DNA of 64,000 nt from Rhynchospora pubera (Eukaryota; Streptophyta; Magnoliopsida; Poales; Cyperaceae). Positions 36,247 through 46,312 of this stretch are shown here, in pieces. The position numbers and the translations under genes are program-made. The DNA is taken from NCBI GenBank assembly GCA_028095005.1, contig CM051462.1, positions 170,943,955 to 171,007,954 on the forward strand, in the 5' to 3' direction. Position 1 is the first letter of the stretch; every line of letters starts with the position of its first letter. Under the pieces are notes generated by a model that worked only from the letters and a program-made list of their open reading frames with translations, was not told where the DNA came from and did no database searches.

Positions 36247-37022
36247 TGTTAGAGCAAATGCTTCAAAAATACCAAATTGTGATTAAGAATAAAATCAAAT
36301 AAATTAATACTCAATAAGTCAGAATAATAATAAATAAATAAAGTAAAATAGATTGAAACAAATTTACCCGGGCGAGTGAACTCTGTCCTAAGGTGTATTC
36401 CCCTCACGTACGAGGTCTTCGGAATCACCCCAAGATACCACGGGTTGTTCTTCTCTTTAGGGCTACGTCCATGAGAGAAGTGACGGATCACTCCTTCAAT
36501 ATCCAGCGATATTCCGATGGAGAAATAATATTGTAGAAGAATAGATTTGATGGATAAATTATCCTATGTCAATTTTTCAGAGGAGGTTTCTATATAATAC
36601 GGGTTTAATAGTCGGTGCCATTAATGACAGAGTAATTTGTGGAGAATAGTGGGGAAAGGCAGCCGAGCATTATACTAACTTCCCTTCTTTAATTTCTGTC
36701 TAATCTCTCAATTAATAAAACCGAAGGCCACGATGAATATATGTACAAAAGGAAAAGGAATGAAGGGATTTAATGAAAAGTTGTCAAGGAAATTAATGCC
36801 TGCCAATGCCAACTGTATTGCCCAAAAGATTCAAAGGCTTATACCGACTTGTATTTATTTACAAATTCGGTACAACAGTAAAGTAAAGAATCATGACATA
36901 GATCAATTTGATTTAATCAAATTGACAAATCGGTGGGGAAATAAACAGAAAATAATAATTTATTATATTATCAAAAGAATAACTAGAAAATGAATTTTGA
37001 GTTTTCTACAAATGTTCCAACA
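36247..37022 (-). repeat. E4 LTR, right (5' LTR)
   Basis: 776 bp. It lacks an 8-bp stretch present in the left LTR at about 32833. Small open frames in both LTRs are conserved only because the LTRs are near-identical. Confidence 0.92.
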
Positions 37023-38630
37023 GCTGACACCTCCTAATTCGAGTGATTCGTGTTGTATTCAATCTAAGATGGATCGATATTGCGAATTGTGATTGATGAA
37101 ATGGATTGATGGCCGGAGAAGATAGGAGCTGTCAGGTGGGACGCAAACGCACACGCACCCCTGTTGTTCTGTTCCGAACTTCTTCTATTCTATATTCTAT
37201 CTAATCTATCTAAAATCTATCTAAAATACTTCAATTCCAATCCAGGATTTTACTGTTCAATTATCCTAGCAGTCCGTTGTTTCTCTCTTCGCAGGTGGAT
37301 CTGATCTCCTTCCTTCGTCTCCACTAACTTCCATGTGAGAATTAAACAAAAATTAACGTAGTAGGTAAATCCTATAAACGGTATAAAATACTAAAAACTT
37401 TTGTCTGTGCTGTGCATGTGCATCCTCCTTCTACTTCCTGCTGCGCCTGCTACCTCCTTCGTGCTGTGCCTTTTCTTGGCGTAGCGGATCCGGATCTCCT
37501 CTTTTATCCAGCGAGCCATGCCTTTCCAGTACTTTTCGCTCATTTCGGGGCGTACGGTGGTTTGTGTGTACCTTATGGGTTGTCCAGAAGCCTCTCGATG
37601 CCACTGTTGCTCTGGGAAGGTTTTCATTTCTCTTCTGCTGCACTGTGTTCTTCTCTCCGTTTCTTCGGTGAGTTTTTCTAGGCTCTATCGTTTTTTTTCT
37701 TGTATTCTATCAATCCTACAATTGAGTTCCGTTCTTTTCCCAGGCGAGAGATAATTAGATAAAGCCCATTTTGTGCTAAAATCATTCATGCAAACATAAC
37801 CCACACCCCACAGGATTCGGTGCTTTTCATTCGGCCTGCTACTATCCTCATTCACCCAGCCAGCTGTCCAACTAAATTTAATGCCTCGGCTCAGCTCCTG
37901 AAATCATATTATGTTTGGTAAATACACAAAATAGATAGAAAACCCAAAATAACCTTTTAGTTGAATTTCGAGGTGAAAATAACCCTCGCTATTTAAAATA
38001 TCCTTACTTTCTATTGATAACACAAAAAAAAACATTAATTACATTTTTTCTACGTTACTTGCCAATAACAATCGAGTCTACAACTAGGTTTGCTGATTTC
38101 ATTGGTTTCCATTTTTATAATAATTCAACATGTTTAATTTTACTCATTGATGGTTGGCGAATATCTTGGCTTATTTGCAACTGTCAAGCCAAGTTGGAGC
38201 TTGTAGTACAAATTATCGGATTCTTTTGTTCTACTAACAAAATTGTTTATTTGGGCTTATGTTGTATTAGGTTTTGTGATTTTCTGGCATGGTCTTGTTC
38301 TACCATGGAAATAATATTGCAATCACATTATATTAGGTGTTGTAATGCAATTGGGGACATGATATTCGTTGATCTGATGTTACTGAGAATTAATTGCGAA
38401 CCATATAGAACAAGACAACAAAGTGTTTCTGTGTTTGTGAAATTTCAAAAAAGTTACAAATGCACCAGTGTTTCTGTGTTTGTGAAATTTCAAAATGTCT
38501 AAGGGGTACTTTCATAATTTGGAGTTCCATAATAATAGATATGTCTAAAATATGAATTATTAAGTTCAAGAATAATAAATATGTCTATAACATGTCACAA
38601 AAGCTATTGTCTCAATTCTCAAAATATATA
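37023..38630. other. Remnant GRIK 5' flank and intergenic DNA of block B
   Basis: 37023-37160 continues the GRIK 5'UTR/promoter homology. About 37210-37800 has no counterpart in block A. 37815-37860 and 38130-38290 match block A again. A 28-bp word 'agtgtttctgtgtttgtgaaa...' is tandemly duplicated at 38420-38495. Confidence 0.6.
37391..37627 (-). other. Unrecognised open frame in a GC-richer insert
   Basis: A 78-codon frame with 'MSEKYWKGMARWIKEEIR' and a basic C-terminus lies in a segment clearly GC-richer than its surroundings and absent from block A. It looks like a captured coding fragment, since its composition and amino-acid mix are protein-like. I do not recognise a family, and the start is unsupported. 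Confidence 0.3.
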
Positions 38631-39035
38631 GAGATGGGCTAAAATCAGCTACGACTGACGGATGTAATCGTCAGCTACGATCAAATCTCAATTTTATGAG
38701 ATTCTAACATTCGATCCGAACCGTTCATTGTGTTCTCCATATTGAAATCTCATTGGAGACCAAATTTCACATTTTTCTGATTTTATTTACTATTTTTTTG
38801 AGATTTTTAAAAATCATAGTTATTGAAGGGTCCAGAATTGTTTAGATTAAGAATTTTATAAAATATCAAACAAATATTAAAAAATTTCAGAAAAATATAA
38901 AATTTGGTCTCCAATGAGATTTCAATGTGGAGAACACATTGAACGGTTCGGATCGACTGTTAGAATCTCGAAAAATGAGATTTGATCGTAGCTGACGGTT
39001 GCATCCGTCAGTCGTGGCTGATTTTAGCCCATCTC
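38631..39035. mobile_element. Mutator-type MITE with long TIRs, 9-bp TSD AAATATATA
   Basis: 405 bp. Inverted arms of about 160 bp begin 'gagatgggctaaaatcagc'. AAATATATA is at 38622-38630 and 39036-39044. The paralogous site in block A (about 23858) has the flanks without the element. Confidence 0.95.
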
Positions 39036-39213
39036 AAATATATATAAACATAAAAAAGTTTTGAAATACACAGATGTGTGCTTAGAAGCATATTACACAT
39101 ATTCTACATTTTTGTATGACAAATATATTTCGAAAGTTATAGGGTACATTATTTTAACTATATAATAAAGTATAAGTCTACAGGGTCTTAGCACATCAAT
39201 CTTTGACTCGGTT

Positions 39214-42200
39214 TTATCCAAGATAAACGTCCCTGATTTTGTGCAGCTGAATAGCCACATCTTTCATTGACATCCTTTCCAGTGGTGACTGCTTCGAGCA
39301 ACCGAGGCCAACTTCAATTATAGATGCCAAACACTCGTGCACTTTGTTAAATGCATCACTTTCCATCACAGCAACTGGAGCTAAAATAGGATCAATGATA
39401 TCCATCACATGCATAGGATATGACACCTCAACAAAATTATGCAAGGTCAATCCATCTTTGAACATGTATTCTGTTGGGTTTCTTCCAGTGAATATCTCGA
39501 GCAGCAAGACACCAAAACTGTACACATCACCAGCTGCTGACACCGGACCCCCTTCTCCATATTCTACACACAATAGAAGGAAAAGAATGAAAATTTGGTA
39601 TAATAATAAGAGTTTTGCCAACATTTTTTTTTTTTAACTAAAGCACCCAAAACTGGGGCCCAATATTAAAAAGAAAAACAGTCGATACAAGATTGATAGC
39701 CAGGTTCCACAAAAAAGCCAAAAGTCACAGCAAGGTGAAACAAAACATAACAGAAACAAGCTAAGTAGTCAACAGTATAATTCTACTACAACAATCAAAT
39801 GAGAACTTCACCTGGAGGGACGTAACCAATTGATCCTCTAATTCCGATTGAGCTCTCGGACTCTATCAAGGACTTACTAATTGGATCTGGAAGGAGCTTT
39901 GCAAGTCCAAAGTCACCAACACAAGCACTCAAATCCTCACCTAAAAGAATGTTGCTCGGCTTTAAATCGCAATGAATCACTGATGGTTGGCAATGATGAT
40001 GAAGGTAATATAACGCATCAGCAATATCAATTGTAATGTTTAACCTATGGGTCAAGCTTAAGGGGCTCAATGGTCCATGTTCATCTATTTCAGGATGCAA
40101 CCATCTGTGCAGGTTCCCATTAGGCATGTAATCAAACACTAGGGCTTTAAAGTCATTTCCATTGTAATCAATAGTAGAGCAACATGTCCAGATCCGAATG
40201 AGATTACGATGCCTTATCAATCTTAAAGCTTCACACTCACCCATAAAGCTTTTTGATGATCCTAATTGTTGGAGATCAAATACCTTAATTGCGACGGTTT
40301 GAACCTTTTTGTTTGAATTTCCTTCGCCATTAAATACAATATCCCCTTTATACACACGACTATACATTCCAGCACCTATCAAATTCGAAGTAGAAAAGCT
40401 CTCTGTTGCCTTAGCCAACTCACCATAGGAAACCTTCAGTAATCCATCTTGGAGCAGTGAATTTCTATTAATATTCCTTGATAGGGTCTTCTTCCATTTG
40501 AGAATAAGAAGAGCTAATGAAATTAATGCCAAGAGAAAAATTATGCTAGCAATTGGGATGATCAACTTCAATAGCATTGGTAAATGCTTCTTCTTATCAC
40601 GGTGAACGATGCATTCTGGTAAATGCAATTCTGGTATACCCCCACAAAGTCTATTGTTTCCTACCAGCACTAATCCACTCATATTGCTGAACACCCCTTT
40701 TTCTGGTACTGACCCCTCAATATTATTGTATGAAATATCCAACATATACAAATTTCTCAAGTTTTCAATGTCCAAAGGAATATGCCCGGACAAGTTGTTT
40801 TCTTGAAAGTATAATTCTTGCAAATCATTGAGAAGGCCTAATTCTTTGGGAATAGCTCCTGAGAAGTTATTACTTGACAAATTTAGCAATTTTAGACCCT
40901 TTAAATTGGTTAGGAAAGAAGGAATGAGCCCTTGAAAAGAGTTGGCATCCAATGCTAAAAATGTCAAGAGTTGGCAGCTCCCAAGTTCTTTAGGTATCTC
41001 ACCAGAGAGATTGTTCCTTGATAAACTAAGTTTCCCTAAATTTACAAACATGCCAATTTCCTTGGGTATTGTGCCGCTAAGAAAATTATAGGATAAATCT
41101 AATTCTATGGACAATGCTTTCATGTCAAACATGCTTTTGGGTAGCATCCCTGTAAGGGCATTGTCGTACAAATCTAAGTCTATCAATTGGGTTAGGTTCC
41201 CTAAGTTTGAAGGAATAGAGCCAGATAGATGATTGCTCCAGGCAGAAAACACGGTTAACTTGGTAAGATTGCTGATGGAAAATGGAATAGTCCCTGAAAT
41301 GTTACTTCTTCCAAGGTACAATGCCTGTAAGTTTTGTAGCTTGCCAATACCCACAGGAATGATGCTTGTCAGGCGATTTCTAGACACAGAAAATGCGTTA
41401 AGACCAATTAGATTTTCAATACCCGATGGTATTTCCCCAAAAATAAAATTATCATCAAAGTCTAAAAATTGGAGTTGGCTTGTTAAGTTTGCTACTGCGC
41501 TAGGAAATAAGCTCCCGAGTTTGTTCCCAGCCAACTCTAATAATTTTAAAGAACTGCAATTTGTTAACAAGTTGAGAAAATTCCAATCTGCAGGAACTTT
41601 GGCTTCAAGATTATTTGAATCGACAATAAAATACTCAGGACAAAGCTTGCCAAGATCTACGGGTATAGTCCCACTAAATTTATTCGAGCTAAGATCAAAT
41701 CTTTGAATAAAGGAAGCATTAGAGAGCGATGCTGGAATTTCTCCTGTCAGCTGATTTGTATAAAGGAGCAATTCCTTGAGATTTGACAGGCGGATTCCTA
41801 TATCTTTTGGAAGATGACCATGAAAATTATTCATGTGCAAACCAAGATGTGATAAGTATGTAAGATTGAAAATTGATTCGGGGATGAAACCTGAGAAGTC
41901 ATTTTCACCGAGATTCATACTTTGTATTTGACTTATTTGCCCAAGATCACTTGGAATGGAACCTAATAGGTTATTGTTTCCAAGATAGAATTGTTGTAGA
42001 GATGAAAGGTTTGTGATTGACAGTGGAATGCCCCCTGTGAAGTTATTAACTCCTAGATTTAGGAACTCAAGTTTTCTAAAAGAACCCAGCCAGGAGGGTA
42101 GTTTGCCATAGAATTGGTTGTTCGAAAGAGAGAGGTTTACAAGTTGGGAGCAATTATCCAAGTTCTCAGGAATGGTTCCGCTAAGGAAATTATTTGTTAG

Positions 42201-42593
42201 GTTTATGTTTTGTAAACGATACAAATGACTTATGGATGAAGGAATAATGCCGTATATTTTGTTGTCACTAAGATCGATTCTCCTAAGATAACTAAGGTTT
42301 CCAATATAAGGTGAGATGGAACCTACAAGGCCACTTGAAGGAAGTTGTAATGTGCATACTCTCTGCAGATGCCGACTGCAACAGTACACTCCTTTCCACA
42401 TACAATAGGGACTACTTTCATTCCAAGAGCTGAAGACAGGAGAAGCATTGTCTAAATTACCCTTAAAGGCCAACAGTCCTTGTTTGTCGTCGTCGTTGCT
42501 GAATGATATTGCCGCAGCAGTCGTTGAGAATTTAGGAAGAAAAAGAGGAGAATGAATCAAAAGAAGCAGCAACACTACTCCATATGTTTTCAT
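39214..42593 (-). CDS. LRR-XII receptor-like kinase B (non-RD), two exons
   Basis: Exons 42593-39812 and 39563-39214 give 1043 residues. The start is the ATG of 'MKTYGVVLLLLLIH': the upstream in-frame ATG at 42620 lies in a predicted 5'UTR intron with acceptor 'ctctgcag|' (42604), and RLK-A starts at the equivalent place. The domain order is as in RLK-A: signal peptide, N-cap 'YCMWKGVYCC', about 20 LRRs, membrane span ('LIIPIASIIFLLALISLAL'), and a kinase with 'IGAGMYSRVYKG', 'VAIKVF', 'VIHCDLKPSNILL' and 'GDFGLAKLL'. HCD makes it non-RD. The kinase is close to RLK-A, while the LRRs differ more, including at many solvent-exposed positions. It is likely an immune receptor. The intron is longer than in RLK-A because of a LINE-like insert. 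Confidence 0.95.
39624..39775 (-). mobile_element. 5'-truncated LINE-like 3' end in the RLK-B intron
   Basis: A T12 run (39624-39635), which is a poly(A) tail on the minus strand, is followed by about 140 bp with no counterpart in the RLK-A intron (142 nt against 248 nt). The flanking intron sequence is shared. The style, with 'tgtttttctttttaatat' upstream of the tail on the minus strand, resembles plant LINE 3' UTRs. A TSD is not clear. Confidence 0.5.
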
Positions 42594-42920
42594 AGCTTGC
42601 CTTCTGCAGAGAAACATCAATTAATTAGATTTTACCATGGAAAATCTTGATACTTACATAACAATATATAAATGTTTTTATTAGCTAAGTTTAGTGATCT
42701 TACAACAACATGAAATTAAAAGATATAAGCCACATATCGGCCTGTACTGCCTTGAGAAAAAAAAAAGATTTTGTGTTCATACCTTGCTAAAATAGTTGCC
42801 ATAGAGCAATTGTTGTTGTCAGAAATCTTGCTCGCAGCTTCAAATAAGTTTTAGCAAATACTTTTAGTTTAAGGTTTTTCTTCAAGTTAGGACACATCTC
42901 TTTATATATAATTATTATAT
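42594..42920 (-). promoter_or_regulatory. RLK-B 5'UTR intron and TATA box
   Basis: A donor 'gcaag|gtatga' (intron from 42782) and an acceptor at 42604 define a 179-nt leader intron that matches RLK-A. The TATA box is 'tatatataaag' on the minus strand (42900-42910). Confidence 0.65.
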
Positions 42921-42989
42921 GGATTATGAACATATATAGGCCGATATCCAATATCTAGCAGATATTTCATTGCTTGTGTGTCGAATTAA

Positions 42990-43718
42990 CCGCTCGTTTG
43001 AAGATTATAATTTAATTAATGAGAATGAGTATGCTGTCTTACCGTGAGCAGATTGTAATGAGAAGAGAACGTAAAATGGGATTTAGCAGGGCGGTATTAT
43101 GAAGGAGAATTCACCAGAATTGACATCAAATAAATTGATTGAATTGCTAGCCTCACCTCAATCGACAATGAAACTCTTATGCATATTTTGGGCGGGTTTG
43201 AATCTAAGCATAAATAGTTTCAATGAATCCTGGCCTGTGACCCTCACCTTTGACAGTTTGATTTCAGTCATGATCGGAATGAGTTGTAATTTGTCCGTAT
43301 GCCACCAACTTGCAAGTTTGCGTGCTAATTTACACATTATTTTTCAAATGCAGCCGCCTCGAATATACCTTACTAATTATAACATCAACATATCAATTAC
43401 TTTTGCACCTCTGAGTTATAGTTTTCACGTTCAGTATTACCGAAGATAATTGTTCTATACTTCTATGAACTAATATAAACGTAATTTAATTTAAAAAATA
43501 TAGAGTTCCATTGGTTTTCGTAATTATTAATTTTGAAATAAGCAATATTTTCACGCAATTATAATCGTTATTATTTTCACAACAGCTTATGTCAATCATT
43601 TCTAAAAAAATTAATTATCTTTTTCCCTACAGAGGGTTACATAGATCAACCGGAATCATTCAATAAAATTTCACTTGTAACATTTTCTTATTTACATGTC
43701 TTTATTATTTTTAAATCT
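42990..43718. other. Intergenic, no gene seen
   Basis: Homology with block A ends here. A 116-codon plus-strand frame at 43099-43449 has no recognisable motif and AT-driven composition; I do not call it. Confidence 0.5.
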
Positions 43719-43865
43719 GGGTGCGTTTGGATCGTTGGAAGAAAGAAGAAGAAAAAAGAAGAAGAAGAAAAAAAATTATAAACAATCCAAACTCTTCACA
43801 AAATTACACACTTTCCAATACTTTTTCCCTTCTTCCCTTCTTCCCACACCTATTCAAACGCACCC
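43719..43865. mobile_element. MITE family M, copy 4 (TSD TCT)
   Basis: 147 bp from 'gggtgcgtttggatcg' to 'cctattcaaacgcaccc', flanked by TCT (43716-43718 and 43866-43868). It has the same core as the other copies. Confidence 0.88.
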
Positions 43866-44253
43866 TCTAAATCGATATGATCTCCTATGCTGACAAAGAC
43901 ATAGCCAACTGGGCCCAGCCGCGTCGGGCAAAGACAAAAAATAATAATAATAATAATAATAAAGAAATGAAGTGGGTCTTGTCATCTCAAAGATTTTTAA
44001 TTAGGAAGAGTGTGAAAGCAAACACCGGGGGCTGCCAACTGGGGACCGGCCGTAAAATGAAAAATGTGGACGCTGAGCAGTAGAGCCTCCTATTTATTTA
44101 TTGGCAAATTTAAGGTACTATAAAAAAAATCTATTGTTATATTTGATGCCCGTCCCGGCATGGCTATGCGGTTGCTCCACATGGAGCACAAGCGGCGGAG
44201 AGAGAGCCGACGAGAAGCATTCTCAGGCAGCGCCCGCATGGAACCTGTTCATG
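43866..44253. other. Short intergenic stretch with (aat)n microsatellite
   Basis: (AAT)7 or so lies near 43940-43961. No gene. It abuts the E1 3' LTR. Confidence 0.5.
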
Positions 44254-44468
44254 ATCATGAAACTCGTGTTACAAAATGAGACAGAATTTGGATTTATGGA
44301 CAAAGAGCTTTTCTTATTGATTGTTATTATATTTTCTTAATTTTACAGAATTAAATACATGGGTATATATAGAAGCACAAATGTACATTATCCTACCGTT
44401 GAAATTTCTAACGTTACAATTATACAATTTTATAATTTTACCCCTAACTATTTTTGTTATTTTCAACA
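44254..44468 (-). repeat. E1 3' LTR (approximate outer end)
   Basis: It begins at 44468 on the minus strand with TGTTGAAAAT directly after the PPT. It contains TATATATA at about 44365-44375. Only one LTR of E1 lies in the window, so the outer end cannot be fixed. Confidence 0.6.
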
Positions 44469-44552
44469 CTCCCCCACAAGCTAGGATTATAAATGTCTAT
44501 AAATCCTAGCTTGCTAACTATATCTTCAAACACCTTTCGAATGAGTCCTTTA

Positions 44553-44703
44553 GGCTCCGTTTGGATAGGTGTGGGAAGAAGGGAAGACGGGAAGAAAAGT
44601 GGGAAGAAGTATTAGGAAGTGTGTAACTTTGTGAAGAGTTTGGATTGTTTATAATAAATTTTCTTCCCTTCTTCCTTCTTCCCACACGTATCCAAACGGA
44701 GCC
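44553..44703. mobile_element. MITE family M, copy 5 (TSD TTA), inside E1 pol
   Basis: 151 bp with near-perfect TIRs 'ggctccgtttggata(g/c)gtgtggg' and TTA on both sides (44550-44552 and 44704-44706). Removing it rejoins 'LTDIFTK' to the downstream pol codons. It has the best-preserved ends of the five copies. Confidence 0.92.
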
Positions 44704-46312
44704 TTAGTGAAGATGTCAGTCAATTGGTCTTTACTCTTCACATATGGAGTCTCGATTTCTTTAGTTTGAACTTTCTCTTATGTAATGACAATCGACTTCA
44801 ATGTGTTTTGTTCTTTCATGAAACACCGGATTTGAAGCGATATGTCGAGCCGAGTTGTTGTCGCAAACATCTTCGTCGGCTTATGTATTTCAATATGCAA
44901 GTGTTTGAGCACTTGCTTGATCCAAGTAAACTCACTTGCGGTGGATGCTATGGCTCGATATTCCGCGTCTGCACCAGACCGCGCCATGATATTCTATTTC
45001 TTATTTTTCCATGTGACTAAATTCCCTCCTACAAACGTGCAATAGCTGGTTGTCGATTTTCTATCGAAGCTTCCGGCCCAGTCTGCATCGGAATAGCCAC
45101 ATACATAGTTAGATTTATTATTTTTCATCCATATACCCTTTTCAAGTGATTTTTTAAGATATCTCAAAATTTTATCAATTGTCTAAATGTGATTTTCTTG
45201 GAGCGTGCATAAATTTGCTAATTTGGCTTACCGCGAAGGCTATGGCCGGCCTAGTAACGTTAAGTAAATTAATATTCCTACAAGACGTTGGAATTGGTTT
45301 ATGTTTTTCAACGGGTCACCATTTTCGAAATTCAATTTGGTATATCGAATGGAGTAGAGCCCGGTTTTGAATCTAGTTTATCGATTTCTTTCAAAAGGTC
45401 TAAGGTATATTTTCTTTGGCAAATAAATAAACTTTTGGTAGAATGAACTATTTCAATACCTAAAAAGTATTTAAGTACACCAAGATTTTTTATTTCAAAT
45501 TTTTCTCTCAATAGCTTTTTTACACCATTATTTTTTTCTAAATTATTTCCGGTAACAATTATATCATCCACATACACAAGAACAACAGTAGTGTCATTAT
45601 TTTCATGTTTTAAAAAAAGTGATATATCGGAATGGCTTACTTTAAAACCGCAAGAAATTAAATAATGAGACAATTTTTCATACCATACCCTTGGAGATTG
45701 TTTAAGTCCATAAATGGATTTCTTTAACCTACAAACAATGTTAGTATTTTTTTTATTTTACATGACCCGGTGGTAGAGTCATGTAGACTTCTTCTTCAAG
45801 AGTTCCTTGAAGAAATGCATTTTTTACATCCATTTGATATAGTTTTCAACTATTATTAACCGCTATTGAAAGCAAGATTCTAACGGTATTCATTTTTGCA
45901 ACGGGTGCAAAAGTCTCTTGGTAATCAATACGATAAGTTTGAGTATAGCCTTTGGCAACTAAACAAAGCTACAGCTCGACAAAGTATTGGAAGGGAAAGT
46001 AGTCCAACCATCGTCTATATTGAATGGAGCTCTGATGTTTTGTCACTAGTTTGTCAATATTGTCGGGATTCTAGTTGTATTTCAAAGTCTATCTAGTCAT
46101 AGTCTTAGCCTTATACCGTTTTATGATACCATCACTATTATATTTGATTTTATAAACCCATTTGCATCCAACAGATTTTTTATTTTTTGATAATGGTACT
46201 ATGGTCCAAGTAATATTTTTTTTCTAAGCCTTAAAGTTCTTCTTGCGTCGTCTTGCACCAAACCAGTTGGTTTATGGCTTCTTCAAAATTTTTTGGTTCT
46301 TCAATTTGAAAT

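Larger units (their letters stand above)
32513..37022 (-). mobile_element. Element E4: complete non-coding LTR retroelement (LARD-like), TSD GCTGA
   Basis: LTRs at 32513-33296 and 36247-37022 begin TGTTAGAG and end TTCCAACA. GCTGA flanks both sides (32508-32512 and 37023-37027). I counted about nine substitutions and one 8-bp indel between the LTRs. The 2.95-kb interior has no retroviral domain. The sequence 'atcccccacaaaactc' next to the left LTR is the complement of a polypurine tract, so the element reads on the minus strand. The primer site next to the right LTR is not the usual initiator-Met type. It is a non-autonomous element of the LARD kind that needs proteins from another element. 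A relic of the same family lies at 12941-13660. Confidence 0.92.
44254..46312 (-). mobile_element. Element E1, 3' part: decayed Copia pol and 3' LTR
   Basis: The minus strand shows degenerate Copia RT/RNase H. 'VLVYVDDIIVTGNN' and 'FEIKNLGVLKYFLGIEI' lie within 45673-45332. 'ADAEYRAIASTASEFTWIKQ' (about 44970) and the pol C-terminus 'VKSKDQLTDIFTK' (about 44750-44706) follow. A polypurine tract (complement 'ctcccccacaag', 44469-44480) is followed by an LTR starting TGTTGAAAAT at 44468 with a TATA box at about 44370. The outer LTR end near 44254 is approximate. Frames are broken many times. MITE copy 5 sits in the last pol codons. E2 is inserted in E1's RT region at 46312; E1 resumes at 62825. 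Confidence 0.85.

Noticed and set aside
42594..42620. Start of RLK-B at the upstream ATG (42620)
   Set aside because: It overlaps a predicted intron acceptor, and RLK-A has no equivalent extension.
43099..43449. 116-codon plus-strand frame
   Set aside because: No recognisable domain, no splice context and AT-driven composition.
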